Source: Gammaproteobacteria bacterium
GTDB taxonomy: Bacteria > Pseudomonadota > Gammaproteobacteria > Competibacterales > Competibacteraceae
Reading direction: 5' to 3'
NCBI GenBank assembly: GCA_020846135.1
Contig: JADLEK010000034.1
Location: 1-64,000 of the forward strand
Length of the DNA: 64,000 bases
The position numbers were made by a program, and so were the translations under genes. Positions 23,141 through 33,600 of this stretch are shown here, in pieces; positions within the stretch are counted from its first letter, which is position 1; each line of letters opens with the position of its first letter. Below the pieces are notes generated by a model that was given only the letters and a program-made list of their open reading frames with translations, was not told the origin of the DNA and did no database searches.

Positions 23141-24853
23141 CTACCAGCCAAAGCGTTCCTGAAGCTGGCGCAACTGGCGACTGTCGGGGGTCTTACGCTG
23201 CGCTTCCCGCCAGATTTTTTTCGCCTCCTCGCGCTGGCCGCTGACCCACAGCACTTCACTCAGATGAGCGGCGATTTCGGCGTCAGGATTCGCCTGATAA
23301 GCCCGGCGCAGATACTCCAGAGCCTTGACCTGATCGCCCAGCCGGTATTGCACCCAGCCCATGCTGTCCAGCACCGCCGCGTCATTAGGCAAAATTGCCA
23401 GCGCCTGCTCGATATAGCTCAGCGCCTCCTGATAGCGGTCGGTGCGATCCGCCAGGGTATAGCCGAGCGCATTGAGCGCCTGACCGTTTTGGGGATCGGC
23501 GGCGATAATAGCCCGCAAATCCCGCTCCAGCACATCCAGTCGGTCGATGCGTTCGGCCAATAGCGCCCGCGCATAGAGCAAATCCTTGTCATCGGGGTGC
23601 AGCGCCAAGCCCCGCTCCAGCGCGGCGAACGCCTCCTGAAACCGCTCGGCTTCCCGCAACGCTTCGGCCTCGGCCAGATACAGGATGATGCTGTTTTGCG
23701 GATTGGTGCGGCGCAGGGTGTCAAAATGCTGGCTGACCACGGCGGTCGAATCACCCGCTTTGGCCAGTGTCACACCCATCCGCATCCGGGCGTTCAGGTA
23801 GCGATCTTCACCGACCACCCGCTCGTACCATTCCTTGGCCTTGACGTAATTGCCGCGTTGCTCTTCAAGCCGGCCCATCTCGAAATAGGCGTCGGCCAGC
23901 CGAGTCTTGCGCTTGATCAGGTCCAGAAAATAGCTTTCGGCCAGATCAAACTGGCGGGTTTCTGCGGCCAGCAACCCCAGGGCGTAAACCGAATCAGCAT
24001 CCTTGGGATTCTGATTCAGCAGGGTAGCGAACTCGCGGCGGGCCTTGTCCAGTTGCCCCGACTCAATCAGCAGTTTGGCGTAGCTCATCCGCAGATTACG
24101 GTCGCGGGGTAGCACGGTCACGGCTTTACCCAGTCCGGCCAGCGCTGCTTCCCGGTTCTCCTGATCCAGTAGAATCCGGGTGCGCAACAGGTGGGCAGCA
24201 GCCATTTTTGGGTCGCGGGCCAGGGCCTGATCGAGACTGGCCAGGGCCTGATCACGCTCGCCGGCGGCAACCGCCAGCATGGCGTAGTAATACTGGGCGA
24301 AAGCCGAGCGTGGGTTGCGATCCCGGAACTGCCCCATCACCCGTAGCGCCGCCGGCTTATCCTCGACCTGACTCAGCAACGAGGCCAGAGTGGCGTAGCC
24401 GTCCTGCTTGTCTTTCTTGCCGGCCAGCTTCCGGACGGTTTCCAGATAATTAGCGGCCTCATCCACTCGGCCGTTCCGCAACAACGCCAGCGCTAGCGCC
24501 TGTCGGGCCTGTTCATCGGCGGGCGCGAGGGTCTGCCAGTGTTGAGCCAGTTCCAGCGCCAGCGCATGGTCCTTCAGCAACAGCGCCAGCATCGCCCCGC
24601 GTTCAGCAATCCGGGGATCGGCGCTGGTTGCGGCTACCTTACGGTAATTGTCCAACGCCACATCCAGTTGATCGCGCTTGCCGGCCAGTTCCGCCGCCAA
24701 AACCTGATACATCCATTCGGCGCGGGGGCTGGGCTGCAAGACTGGCCGAATCGCAAATTCCGTTTCCGCCGGCGCTTGCGCATCGACGACGGTCGCGCAG
24801 CCGCTCAACAACAACAGCCCACTAAAACCTAATCCTTTCAAAAGTGTATTCAT
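23141..24853 (-). CDS. TPR-repeat outer-membrane lipoprotein, LbcA-like
   Basis: The 570-residue product has a lipobox (LLLLSGC, Cys at about residue 19) and is otherwise almost all tetratricopeptide repeats, with clear units such as PRIAERGAMLALLLKDHALA and DAAVLDSMGWVQYRLGDQVK. In Pseudomonas aeruginosa, LbcA (PA4667) has this architecture and is encoded divergently from hemA, exactly as here. LbcA binds the protease CtpA and helps it degrade peptidoglycan cross-link hydrolases. The same role is inferred from layout and gene order. No ctpA is in the window. Confidence 0.88.
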   Translation of the reverse strand: MNTLLKGLGFSGLLLLSGCATVVDAQAPAETEFAIRPVLQPSPRAEWMYQVLAAELAGKRDQLDVALDNYRKVAATSADPRIAERGAMLALLLKDHALALELAQHWQTLAPADEQARQALALALLRNGRVDEAANYLETVRKLAGKKDKQDGYATLASLLSQVEDKPAALRVMGQFRDRNPRSAFAQYYYAMLAVAAGERDQALASLDQALARDPKMAAAHLLRTRILLDQENREAALAGLGKAVTVLPRDRNLRMSYAKLLIESGQLDKARREFATLLNQNPKDADSVYALGLLAAETRQFDLAESYFLDLIKRKTRLADAYFEMGRLEEQRGNYVKAKEWYERVVGEDRYLNARMRMGVTLAKAGDSTAVVSQHFDTLRRTNPQNSIILYLAEAEALREAERFQEAFAALERGLALHPDDKDLLYARALLAERIDRLDVLERDLRAIIAADPQNGQALNALGYTLADRTDRYQEALSYIEQALAILPNDAAVLDSMGWVQYRLGDQVKALEYLRRAYQANPDAEIAAHLSEVLWVSGQREEAKKIWREAQRKTPDSRQLRQLQERFGW

Positions 24854-25088
24854 TACCCGTGATTACCAGTGGTGTATTGATCGTTCGGCTTTGGCCGCGA
24901 GAGGAGCAGCCGGAATCGAGAGGAGAACAGGGCGCCGGCATCGGGTCGGCCTGTAAAAAACCTTGCCATAAGAAACGTCCGGAAAAAATTCGCAGCGGGC
25001 CGGAATATCTGACTGGGATATGACCTTGTCATTGCCCGGTTCTATCCCGCAGAATCCTACCATTTTTCAGCCTAACCCGACCTCTCCT

Positions 25089-26357
25089 ATGCCCTTGCTG
25101 GCGCTTGGCCTCAATCACCGTACCGCCCCGGTCGCGATCCGCGAACGGATAGCGTTTCATGCCGAACGGCTGGATGCCGCCCTGCGCAATTTGCTCGACT
25201 GCGGCTGCGCCTGTGAGGCAGCGATTCTGTCCACCTGCAATCGCACCGAACTGTATTGCCGACTACGGAATGATGATGGCCGCCGGGTGTTGGACTGGCT
25301 GGGCGATTACCACGCTCTGCCGGTGACCGATCTGCAACCGTATTTGTACCAGTACGCCGATCAGCGAGCGGTGCGCCATATCCTGCGGGTCGCGTCCGGG
25401 CTGGATTCGCTGGTGCTGGGCGAGCCGCAGATTCTCGGCCAGGTCAAGGCGGCTTATCAGGCCGCCAACAGCGCTGGTGCGCTGGGTTCCCGGTTGCAAC
25501 GGCTGTTTCAGCACACCTTTGCGGTCGCCAAACAGGTCCGCACCGATACCCGGATCGGGGCCAGCCCGGTCTCGGTCGCGTTCGCCGCAGTCGGCCTGGC
25601 CAAGCAGATTTTCGCCGATTTGCCGCAACGCATCGCCCTGCTGATCGGCGCTGGGGACACCATCGAGCTGGTCGCCCGCCATTTGCACGATCATGGGGTC
25701 GGCCGACTGATCATCGCCAACCGTACTCTGGAGCGGGCGCACGCGCTGGTTGCGCCGTTCGCCGGCTACGCGATTGGGCTGGAGGAGATTCCCGCCCATC
25801 TTGGCGAGGCCGACATGGTGATCGCTGCGACTACCAGCCCCGGTCTGATGCTGGATGTGGCGCTGATTCGCCAGTGTCTGAGCCAGCGCCGGCGCCAGCC
25901 CATGTTCATGGTCGATCTGGCGGTGCCGCGCGATATTGACCCGGCGGCGGCGGAACTGGACGACGTGTATCTGTACACGGTTGACGATCTGAAGGACATC
26001 ATTCAGGACAACCTGCGTTCCCGGCAGACCGCCGCCGAACAGGCCGAGGAGATCATCGACAGTCAGGTCGAGCATTTCATGGCCTGGCTCCGCACTCAGG
26101 ACAGCACCGCCAGTATCCAGGCGTTGCGCCAGCAGGCCGAGGCCGCGAGGGATGAAGCCCTGCTCCGCGCCCAGCGCCAACTCGGGCAAGGCAAAGACCC
26201 CGCCGAAGTGCTGCGCCTGCTCGCTGACACCCTGACCAATCGCCTCATTCACACGCCCTGCGCCGGCCTGCGCGAAGCTGCGGCCCAGGGTGACGCCGAG
26301 ATGCTGAACATGATCAAAACCCTGTACCGTCTGAACGGTGGGAATTCGTGCCAATGA
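25089..26357 (+). CDS. hemA: Glutamyl-tRNA reductase, first step of tetrapyrrole synthesis
   Basis: The 422-residue enzyme reduces glutamyl-tRNA to glutamate-1-semialdehyde. The catalytic Cys is in [13 protein letters not shown]. Substrate and NADPH regions follow ([36 protein letters not shown]), then the dimerisation helices. The true start is the ATG at 25089 ([15 protein letters not shown]); the frame reads 23 codons further upstream without support. The stop overlaps the prfA start by four bases (ATGA), so translation is coupled. The order hemA-prfA is conserved in gammaproteobacteria. Confidence 0.97.
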   Translation: MPLLALGLNHRTAPVAIRERIAFHAERLDAALRNLLDCGCACEAAILSTCNRTELYCRLRNDDGRRVLDWLGDYHALPVTDLQPYLYQYADQRAVRHILRVASGLDSLVLGEPQILGQVKAAYQAANSAGALGSRLQRLFQHTFAVAKQVRTDTRIGASPVSVAFAAVGLAKQIFADLPQRIALLIGAGDTIELVARHLHDHGVGRLIIANRTLERAHALVAPFAGYAIGLEEIPAHLGEADMVIAATTSPGLMLDVALIRQCLSQRRRQPMFMVDLAVPRDIDPAAAELDDVYLYTVDDLKDIIQDNLRSRQTAAEQAEEIIDSQVEHFMAWLRTQDSTASIQALRQQAEAARDEALLRAQRQLGQGKDPAEVLRLLADTLTNRLIHTPCAGLREAAAQGDAEMLNMIKTLYRLNGGNSCQ

Positions 26358-27436
26358 ATCCTTCCATGCTGGCCAAGCTGGAACAACTGGCCTCCCGCCA
26401 TGAGGAAGTCAGCGCCCTGCTGGCCGAACCGAGCATCATTGGCGACAGCAACCGCTTTCGGACCTTGTCGATGGAATATGCCCAACTGGAGCCGATTGCC
26501 GGCGGATTCTGGGCTTATCGCCGAACGCTGGATGACCTGGCTGCCGCCAGCGAAATGGCGGGCGATCCCGATCCAGAGTTGCGCGCCCTGGCTCAGAGCG
26601 AACTGCTGGAGGTCGAGGCCCGCCGCGCTGAACAGGAGCGGGCCTTGCAATTGTTGCTGCTGCCCCGCGATCCGCACGACATCGGCAACCTGTTTCTGGA
26701 AATCCGCGCCGGGACCGGCGGCGACGAGGCGGCGCTGTTTGCCGGCGATTTGTTGCGAATGTACGCCCGCTATGCTGAATTGCGCGGCTGGTCGCTGGAA
26801 CCGCTGAGCGAGAGCGTTGGCGAGCATGGCGGCTACAAGGAAGTGATCAGCCGGGTGATCGGCCAGGGCGCTTATTCGCGGCTGAAGTTTGAATCCGGGG
26901 CGCATCGGGTGCAACGGGTGCCGGCGACCGAGGCTCAAGGCCGGATTCACACCTCCGCCGCCACGGTCGCGGTGCTGCCGGAACTGGCCGACATCGAACA
27001 GGTAGAGATCAATCCCGGCGACTTGCGGGTGGACACCTACCGGGCCTCCGGGGCGGGCGGGCAGCATATCAACAAGACCGATTCGGCGATCCGCATCACC
27101 CATTTGCCCAGCGGAATTGTGGTGGAGTGTCAGGACGAGCGTTCCCAACATAAAAACCGGTCGCGGGCCATGTCGTTGTTACAGGCGAAATTGCTGGCGG
27201 CGGAACGGGAAAAACAGACCAGCGCCCAGGCTCAAAACCGGAAATTGCAAGTCGGCAGTGGCGACCGTTCCGAGCGGATTCGCACCTACAACTTTCCGCA
27301 GGGGCGGGTGACTGATCACCGGATTAACCTGACCCTGTACCAGCTTGGCGAGGTGCTGGCCGGGAACCTGGATATGATCGTCGAACCGCTGATTAACGAA
27401 TACCAGGCCGATTTGCTGGCGGCGCTGGCGGATTGA
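26354..27436 (+). CDS. prfA: Peptide chain release factor 1
   Basis: The 360-residue protein reads UAA and UAG stop codons on the ribosome and releases the peptide. The catalytic GGQ is in [20 protein letters not shown], which is also where PrmC methylates the Gln. The stop-codon recognition PxT-type motif lies in [15 protein letters not shown]. Length equals E. coli RF1 (360). It overlaps hemA by four bases. The usual next gene prmC is not present; an intergenic repeat follows. Confidence 0.97.
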   Translation: MNPSMLAKLEQLASRHEEVSALLAEPSIIGDSNRFRTLSMEYAQLEPIAGGFWAYRRTLDDLAAASEMAGDPDPELRALAQSELLEVEARRAEQERALQLLLLPRDPHDIGNLFLEIRAGTGGDEAALFAGDLLRMYARYAELRGWSLEPLSESVGEHGGYKEVISRVIGQGAYSRLKFESGAHRVQRVPATEAQGRIHTSAATVAVLPELADIEQVEINPGDLRVDTYRASGAGGQHINKTDSAIRITHLPSGIVVECQDERSQHKNRSRAMSLLQAKLLAAEREKQTSAQAQNRKLQVGSGDRSERIRTYNFPQGRVTDHRINLTLYQLGEVLAGNLDMIVEPLINEYQADLLAALAD

Positions 27437-27464
27437 GCATCGCTCATAACCTAAGGATATTAGT

Positions 27465-27524
27465 CATGGAAAAATACAGGAACACACTGAAAAATAAAAA
27501 TTTTCCGTGTTCTTCCGTGGCCAG
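27465..27524. repeat. Degenerate inverted repeat with CCACGGAA arms, copy 2
   Basis: CATGGAAAAATACAGGAACA on the left faces TTTTCCGTGTTCTTCCGTGG at 27501-27520. The right arm matches the right arm of the copy at 19029-19102 (TTTCCGTGGCCAG). This suggests a small dispersed repeat family. Confidence 0.45.
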
Positions 27525-27606
27525 TTTCTGGGATGTTCATCGACGCTCGGTATAGCCTTTATGATAAATCACCGTAATTCCACTTCCCCCGGAGAATGAA
27601 ACCGCC

Positions 27607-27903
27607 ATGTCCAGCCCTGCCGTCCATGTCATTGCCCGTCTCACCGCCCGGCCTGATACCGTAGCCCGGCTCCAGATCATTCTGGCCGGATTACTCGAAC
27701 CAACCCGCCGGGAAACCGGCTGTCGCAGCTACACCCTGCTGCACAATCTGGCTGACCCCACCGATTTCACCTTTGTCGAAGAATGGGCGGACGCCGCCGC
27801 GCTCGACGCCCATCTGCAAACCCCGCATCTGCAAACGGCGCTGGCCCAGGCCGTGAGTTTGCTGACCACTGATCCCGATATTCGCCGCTATGTCCTGATC
27901 TAA
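27607..27903 (+). CDS. Antibiotic-biosynthesis-monooxygenase-fold protein (YgiN-like)
   Basis: The 98-residue protein has the ABM ferredoxin-like fold: a start strand VHVIARLTARPDTVARL, the conserved TRRETGCRSYTLLHNLADPT and FTFVEEWADAAALDAHLQTP. Such small dimers act on quinones or polyketide-like substrates, or degrade haem; the substrate here is unknown. It ends three bases before bluB, so the two form an operon. Confidence 0.87.
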   Translation: MSSPAVHVIARLTARPDTVARLQIILAGLLEPTRRETGCRSYTLLHNLADPTDFTFVEEWADAAALDAHLQTPHLQTALAQAVSLLTTDPDIRRYVLI

Positions 27904-27906
27904 GCC

Positions 27907-28581
27907 ATGTCTTGGTCTAACCCGATGCCAGTAGTGGATCACCGCTTCAGTGACGATGAGATTGCCGCTGTCTACAAAGCGATCGCGCTACGCCGCGACA
28001 TCCGCCATTTTTGCCCCGGTCAGGTGCCAGCGGACCAATTAGCCCGGTTGCTGGCGGCGGCGCATCAAGGGCCAAGCGTCGGATTTATGCAGCCCTGGCG
28101 CTTTATCCGGATCACTGATCCCACCTTGCGCCGGGCGATTCAGGCGCTGGTCGAAACCGAGCGCCTCAGCACCGCCCAAGCCTTGGGCGAGCGTGAGGAC
28201 GACTTCATGCGGCTCAAGGTCGAGGGCGTGCTGGACTGTGCGGAACTGCTGGTTGCGGCGCTGATGGACGGCCGCGAGCGGCATATCTTCGGGCGGCGCA
28301 CCTTGCCAGAGATGGATCTGGCCTCGGTGGCCTGCGCCATTCAAAACCTGTGGCTGGCCGCCCGCGCCGAAGGACTGGGACTGGGCTGGGTGTCGCTGTT
28401 CGATCCGGATGCCCTGGCTGGCTTGCTCGCTATGCCGGCCGGCGCCCGACCCGTTGCGGTGCTGTGTCTGGGACCGGTCGAACAGTTCTACGCCAAGCCG
28501 ATGCTGGAGCTGGAAGGTTGGGCCAGTCGGCAGCCATTGGCTGAACTGGTGGCGGAAAACCAGTGGCCGGGCTTGAAATGA
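27907..28581 (+). CDS. bluB: 5,6-dimethylbenzimidazole synthase
   Basis: The 224-residue flavoenzyme belongs to the BluB branch of the nitroreductase fold. BluB breaks down reduced FMN with oxygen to make the lower base of cobalamin. Diagnostic stretches are ALRRDIRHFCPGQVPADQL, AAHQGPSVGFMQPWRFIRI and VACAIQNLWLAARAEGLGLG. No other cobalamin gene lies nearby, so the link to B12 rests on family membership. It abuts the Pat-type acetyltransferase gene directly downstream. Confidence 0.9.
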   Translation: MSWSNPMPVVDHRFSDDEIAAVYKAIALRRDIRHFCPGQVPADQLARLLAAAHQGPSVGFMQPWRFIRITDPTLRRAIQALVETERLSTAQALGEREDDFMRLKVEGVLDCAELLVAALMDGRERHIFGRRTLPEMDLASVACAIQNLWLAARAEGLGLGWVSLFDPDALAGLLAMPAGARPVAVLCLGPVEQFYAKPMLELEGWASRQPLAELVAENQWPGLK

Positions 28582-31053
28582 GTGACGATGATGCCTACCC
28601 GCCCGTTAAAGGCGCTGTTTAACCCTGCTTCGGTGGCGCTGATCGGGGCCAGCGAGCGGCCCGGTTCGATGGGCGCGGCGTTGACCAGCAACCTGCTGGC
28701 GGGCAGTTTTAAAGGCGAACTGTTCCTGCTCAACCGCCGCCATCGGCGCATTCAGGATCGACACGCCTTTGCGCATCTAGCTGATCTGCCGCATGTGCCG
28801 GAACTGGCGATCATCGCTACTCCCCGGTCCACGATTCCTGAGCTGGTGACCGAACTAGGCCGGCTGGGAACCCGGGTCGCCGTGATCGCTACCGATCATG
28901 GCCCCCTGGGCAGCGATGCCATGCGCCAGTTTCATCACACCTTGCGCGAGCGCGCCCGACCGCACGATCTACGCCTACTGGGGCCGGACAGTCTCGGCGT
29001 GATCGTTCCGCGCTGCGGCCTGAATGCCTCGCTCAGTCACTTGTTGCCATGGCCTGGTCATCTGGCGCTGATCGCCCAATCCGGGGCAGTGCTGGCCCCG
29101 ATGCTGGAGTGGGCGACCGCACAAGGCATTGGCTTTTCCAGCGTCATCGCGCTGGGTGAACGGGCTGATCTCAATTTCAGCGACCTGCTGGACTGGCAGG
29201 CTCGCGATCCGGAGACCCGCGCCATTCTGCTGTACCTGGAAACGCTGACCGATGCCCGTAAGTTTCTGTCGGCGGCGCGGGCGGCGGCCCGGATCAAGCC
29301 GGTGCTGGTGGTCCGGGCCGGGCGGGGTGGCGATCCGGCTTCGCACCAGGTGGATGCGATTTATGACGCCGCTTTTCGCCGGGCCGGGATGTTGCGGGTC
29401 TCGTCGTTGCGGGAACTGTTCTGGGCTGCTGAGACATTGGCTCTGGACATACCGGCGACCGGCGACCGGCTGGCTATTGTCGGCAATAGTCGTGGGCTGG
29501 GCTTGCTGGCGGCGGATGCCCTGTTCGCCGAAGGTGGGCGACTGGCCCGGTTCAGCCCGGCGCTGCAAGAGGCCTTGCATCAGGTTCTGCCATCGGGCTT
29601 CGTGCTGGACAATCCGCTCGATTTGGGCGGCGATGCCGATCCGGCCCGGGTGGCTGCGGTTCTGGAGCCGTTGTTGAAGGAGCGGGAAATTGACTGCCTC
29701 TTGGTCTTGCACTCACCCAATGCGCTGGTTTGCGCCGAAGCGGTCGCAATGACTGTCTGCGCCACGGTCAGACGGTTTCGCGCCCAAGGCGGCAAGCGTC
29801 CCGGAGTGCTGACCTGCTGGCTGGGCGCGAACAGCGCCTGCGCCGCCCGGCAACGCTTTCTGGAACAGCTCATTCCCAGCTATGACCTGCCCAACGACGC
29901 AGTTCGGGCCTTCATGCAGCGTTGGCAATATCAACAGAACCGGATCGCGTTGATGGAAACCCCGCCTGATCCGCCTGAAGGATTCACTGCCGATTCCGTT
30001 GCCGCTCGGCAGATGATTCGCACCGCGCTGGCGGAAGGCCGCGATGTTCTGACTCCGGCGGGAACGGTCGTGTTGCTGCAGGCTTATGGCGTTGGGTTCA
30101 CTACGCCGGAGGTTGCCACGGCAAGCCCCTCCCCCGCTCCGGCATTGCTGGAACTGGCGATCCGGATGATCGTCGATCCGGCGTTTGGGCCGGTGTTGCT
30201 GCTGGGGCCAGGCGGGCGATCTGCGCCTCTGTTTAACGAAGTCGCTGCTGCGTTGCCGCCGCTCAACCCGGTGCTGGCGCGGGAAGTCATCGCGCATACC
30301 CGCATCGGCCAACTGCTGTGCAATGCCGACGCCGCCATGGCTGGGTTACTGGATAGCGTGATGCTGTTACTGGTCAAGGTGGCCCAACTGGTGGTCGATC
30401 TGGGCGAAATTGTGGAGTTGGAACTGAATCCGGTGCTGGCGACGGCGCAGCAAGCGACAGTCGGCGCGGCCCGGGTCCAGATTGCAACGTCCGGGCAACC
30501 GGCTCACGCCCGGCTGGCGATCCGCCCTTATCCCCGGGAACTGGAAGAAACTCTCGCCTTGCCGGATGGTTCGACGCTGCTGATTCGCCCGGTGCGCCCG
30601 GAGGATGAACCCGCCTTTATTGCCGGGTTCGCCCGGCTGACCACAGAAGAGATTCGGATGCGGTTCATGCACCTGGTCAAGGAACTGACCCATGTTGAAG
30701 CAGCCCGACTGACCCAGATCGACTATGACCGGGAAATGGCGCTGGTGGCGGTGCGGCAACGGCCGGGCCAGGAACCGGAAGGCTGTGGCGTGGCGCGGAT
30801 CATCGGTGATGCCGACGGGGAGCGGGCGGAGTTCGCCATCATTCTGCTGCGCGAAGCCACCGGCATCGGGTTAAGCAGCCTGCTGTTGCGCCGCCTGATT
30901 CACTACGCGCGCGATCAGGGCCTGCGTGAAATCTTCGGCGAAATTCTGCGTGAAAACGAGCCGATGCTGGAGCTGTGCCGGGCGATGGGCTTCACCGTCA
31001 AAGTCTGCCCGGACGATTCAGGGGTCGTGATCGCGACGCTGGCGTTGCGGTAA
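28582..31053 (+). CDS. Pat/PatZ-type protein acetyltransferase with reduced ATP-grasp part
   Basis: The 823-residue protein has the PatZ order. A CoA-binding domain comes first (NPASVALIGASERPGSMGAA). A synthetase-like domain follows (LALIAQSGAVLAPMLEWATA, ILLYLETLTDARKFLSAARA), then an ATP-grasp remnant. The GNAT acetyltransferase starts at about residue 657 (LLIRPVRPEDEPAFIAGF, TQIDYDREMALVAV). E. coli PatZ acetylates lysines of metabolic enzymes such as acetyl-CoA synthetase. Compared from memory, about 70-75 residues are missing between TPEVATASPSPAPA and RMIVDPAFGPVLLLGPGG, which removes the core of the ATP-grasp fold; total length is about 63 below E. coli. The GNAT part looks complete. 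The start may be ATG at 28588. Confidence 0.88.
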   Translation: MTMMPTRPLKALFNPASVALIGASERPGSMGAALTSNLLAGSFKGELFLLNRRHRRIQDRHAFAHLADLPHVPELAIIATPRSTIPELVTELGRLGTRVAVIATDHGPLGSDAMRQFHHTLRERARPHDLRLLGPDSLGVIVPRCGLNASLSHLLPWPGHLALIAQSGAVLAPMLEWATAQGIGFSSVIALGERADLNFSDLLDWQARDPETRAILLYLETLTDARKFLSAARAAARIKPVLVVRAGRGGDPASHQVDAIYDAAFRRAGMLRVSSLRELFWAAETLALDIPATGDRLAIVGNSRGLGLLAADALFAEGGRLARFSPALQEALHQVLPSGFVLDNPLDLGGDADPARVAAVLEPLLKEREIDCLLVLHSPNALVCAEAVAMTVCATVRRFRAQGGKRPGVLTCWLGANSACAARQRFLEQLIPSYDLPNDAVRAFMQRWQYQQNRIALMETPPDPPEGFTADSVAARQMIRTALAEGRDVLTPAGTVVLLQAYGVGFTTPEVATASPSPAPALLELAIRMIVDPAFGPVLLLGPGGRSAPLFNEVAAALPPLNPVLAREVIAHTRIGQLLCNADAAMAGLLDSVMLLLVKVAQLVVDLGEIVELELNPVLATAQQATVGAARVQIATSGQPAHARLAIRPYPRELEETLALPDGSTLLIRPVRPEDEPAFIAGFARLTTEEIRMRFMHLVKELTHVEAARLTQIDYDREMALVAVRQRPGQEPEGCGVARIIGDADGERAEFAIILLREATGIGLSSLLLRRLIHYARDQGLREIFGEILRENEPMLELCRAMGFTVKVCPDDSGVVIATLALR

Positions 31054-31101
31054 GCGCCGTTTGAAACTATGACCGGTTCTACCCAGCAATTCCCGGACTC
31101 T

Positions 31102-31699
31102 TTATTTAGGCCGCTTTTGAATAGAGTAATTAGCAGTTTTATGGTAGCCCAATAAAAAAGAAGACTCAAACCGACCCCGATCCCGTGGATAGATCGCACC
31201 GCCGAGGGTCGCAAACGCCTTGAGGAAGAATGCCCGCACGAAATAGGGTTGCAACCGCCGAGCTTCGGCTTGTTCCATCGCCGCCTTGACCGCAAACAGC
31301 CGCTCAACGCCTATCGTCTCCTGAGCCAGCGCGGTCCGGTTAAGCAAATCCCGCAACCGATCCAGATCGAGCGCGTTTTCAATCTTCTGATTGAGGCGGG
31401 CGCGGATTTCAGGCTGATCGTCATAGCGAATGGCTTCCAGCAGCAGGTCTTTGAGACTGACCTCTTCAAAAATTTCATCCAGGACATCAAACACCCGCCC
31501 CTGGAGCGCCTCGCCGACCACCCCCAGCTTTTGCAGCAGCCGGTGGTAGACGTCGCCCTCACGGGTTTCCTTGGCGACCAGATTCCACAGGCGACACATT
31601 TCCTGCTGGCCGATGCGGTGAATCCGCCCAAAGCGTTGTTCCAGCCGATTGGGATTCCACGGCAGATCGTAATTGACCATCAGATTGGCGTTTTGCAGA
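31102..31699 (-). pseudogene. Fragment of an SNF2-type helicase (DrmD-like)
   Basis: A minus-strand frame carries helicase motif VI and the following region of a large SNF2 helicase: [26 protein letters not shown] and [16 protein letters not shown], then a helical region ([20 protein letters not shown]). This part resembles helicases including DrmD of the DISARM defence system. The frame begins right after the accC stop codon in the same phase, with homology only from about LQNANL onward. The ATPase half is absent. The end also leaves the family pattern after GRFESS. It is therefore a truncated remnant of about 175 family residues. An inverted repeat (31700-31708 with 31727-31735) sits at the upstream break. 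Confidence 0.75.
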
Positions 31700-31755
31700 T
31701 CAGGCCCGGTCGAGTTTGCCCGGGAGCGGGCCTGAAAAGAAAGAACGACGGAAGG

Positions 31756-33102
31756 CTAACGAACCGCGAGCAACTGCTTTTCCAGATAGTGAATATCGGT
31801 ACCGCCATCCAGAAACCGGGCATCGCCGAGAATCCGCCGATGCAGCGGCGCGTTGGTCTTGATCCCCTCGATCACCAGTTCCGCCAAGGCTCCGCGCATC
31901 CGGGCGATCGCAGCTTCGCGGGTTTCGCCATAGGCAATCAGCTTGCCGATCATCGAATCGTAATTGGGCGGCACCCGGTAGCCGTTGTAAAGGTGCGAAT
32001 CCACCCGGATGCCTGGCCCACCCGGCGGGTGGTACTGGCTAATCGTACCCGGCGAAGGAATGAAACTCTCCGGGTCTTCGGCGTTCAGCCGGCATTCCAG
32101 TGCATGACCGGTGATCCGAATCTGCTCTTGCCGGTAGCCCAGCGGCAAGCCGGCGGCAATTCGCAACTGCGCCTTGACAATATCGACTCCGGTAATCAGC
32201 TCGGTCACCGGATGTTCGACCTGGACCCGGGTATTCATTTCAATGAAATAGAACTCGCCATCCTGGTACAGGAACTCAAACGTCCCCGCGCCGCGATAAC
32301 CGATCCGCTGGCAGGCGTCCACACAGACCTGACCGATCCGGCGGCGTTGCTCCGGGGTTATGCCAGGAGCCGGCGCTTCTTCAATCACCTTCTGATGCCG
32401 GCGCTGCATCGAACAGTCACGTTCGCCGAGATGAATGGCGTGGCCATGGGTATCCGCCAGCACCTGAATTTCAATATGGCGCGGATGTTCCAGGTACTTT
32501 TCCATATACACCGTCGGATTGCCGAATGCGGCTCCCGCTTCGCTGCGGGTCAGATCCAGCGTGGTCAGCAGCGCTGCCTCGCTATGCACCACCCGCATCC
32601 CGCGCCCGCCGCCGCCGCCGGCCGCCTTGATAATAATCGGGTAGCCGATCTGATGCGCCATCCGCAGGGTTTCATCCGCGTCGTCGCCCAGTGGCCCATC
32701 GGAACCGGGGACGCAGGGAACGCCGGCCTCCTGCATGGCCCGGATCGCCGAGACCTTGTCGCCCATCAGCCGGATGGTTTCCGGTTTCGGGCCAATGAAG
32801 ATGAAGCCGCTTTGCTCAACCCGCTCAGCGAAATCGGCGTTTTCCGACAGAAAGCCGTAGCCGGGATGAATCGCAACCGCATCCGTGACTTCAGCGGCGC
32901 TGATGATCGCCGGCATGTTCAGGTAGCTGTCGGCGGCCGGCGGCGGACCGATACAGACCGTTTCATCAGCCAGCCGGACGTGTTTGAGGTCTCGATCCAC
33001 GGTGGAATGAACTGCGACGGTGCGGATGCCTAGCTCCCGGCAGGCCCGCAGAATCCGCAGGGCGATTTCCCCGCGGTTGGCGATCACCACTTTGTCCAGC
33101 AT
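31756..33102 (-). CDS. accC: Acetyl-CoA carboxylase, biotin carboxylase subunit
   Basis: The 448-residue enzyme carboxylates biotin on AccB with ATP and bicarbonate, the first half of malonyl-CoA synthesis. The full set is visible: [32 protein letters not shown], the glycine-rich ATP loop [32 protein letters not shown] and the catalytic [16 protein letters not shown]. Length is as in E. coli (449). The ATG at 33102 gives the standard [11 protein letters not shown] start. It follows accB by 7 bases. Confidence 0.97.
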   Translation of the reverse strand: MLDKVVIANRGEIALRILRACRELGIRTVAVHSTVDRDLKHVRLADETVCIGPPPAADSYLNMPAIISAAEVTDAVAIHPGYGFLSENADFAERVEQSGFIFIGPKPETIRLMGDKVSAIRAMQEAGVPCVPGSDGPLGDDADETLRMAHQIGYPIIIKAAGGGGGRGMRVVHSEAALLTTLDLTRSEAGAAFGNPTVYMEKYLEHPRHIEIQVLADTHGHAIHLGERDCSMQRRHQKVIEEAPAPGITPEQRRRIGQVCVDACQRIGYRGAGTFEFLYQDGEFYFIEMNTRVQVEHPVTELITGVDIVKAQLRIAAGLPLGYRQEQIRITGHALECRLNAEDPESFIPSPGTISQYHPPGGPGIRVDSHLYNGYRVPPNYDSMIGKLIAYGETREAAIARMRGALAELVIEGIKTNAPLHRRILGDARFLDGGTDIHYLEKQLLAVR

Positions 33103-33109
33103 GGCGGGA

Positions 33110-33592
33110 TTATTCAATGATCAGCAACGGCTGGTCGTATTCAATCGGCTGACCGTTCTCCGCCAGAATCCGGGCAATGGTTCCGGCGCAGTCCGCCTCG
33201 ATCTGGTTGAACATCTTCATCGCCTCAATGATGCAAACGGGATCGCCTACTTTCACCGTCTGGCCGATTTCAATGAACGGTTTGGAGCCGGGCGCGGCGG
33301 AACGGTAGAAGGTGCCGACCATCGGCGAACGGAGAATATGGCCCTTGAGCGGTTCGGGTTCAGGCGCGGCGGGCGGGGCCGTGGACACAGCAGGAACCGG
33401 CAGCGGCGCGGCAGACGGCGGGCCATAACCGGGCGTGGTCCAGACCGGAGGCGGCGTCATCATCACCGCGCCACCATGGGGATGGCGGCTGATCCGCACC
33501 GAATCCTCACCCTCCTTGATCTCAATTTCGGAAATGCCGGAATGCTCCAGCAGGTCAATCAGCTTCTTGATTTTACGAATATCCATCGGCAT
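33110..33592 (-). CDS. accB: Biotin carboxyl carrier protein of acetyl-CoA carboxylase
   Basis: The 160-residue carrier has a helical N-terminal part ([20 protein letters not shown]), a Pro/Ala-rich hinge, and a biotinyl domain. The biotinylated Lys is residue 126 in [12 protein letters not shown]. Most homologues have MKMM or MKLM, so the Phe after the second Met is a mild variant. The family thumb and [18 protein letters not shown] are present. It lies between aroQ and accC, the usual aroQ-accB-accC operon. A second start six bases downstream (33586) is possible. Confidence 0.96.
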   Translation of the reverse strand: MPMDIRKIKKLIDLLEHSGISEIEIKEGEDSVRISRHPHGGAVMMTPPPVWTTPGYGPPSAAPLPVPAVSTAPPAAPEPEPLKGHILRSPMVGTFYRSAAPGSKPFIEIGQTVKVGDPVCIIEAMKMFNQIEADCAGTIARILAENGQPIEYDQPLLIIE

Positions 33593-33600
33593 GGCGGCGG

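Noticed and set aside
31249-33033. A 594-codon plus-strand open frame opposite accC and the helicase fragment
   Set aside because: It is the antisense shadow of accC. The protein is Arg/His/Gln rich with no domain, as expected from GC-rich codon bias.
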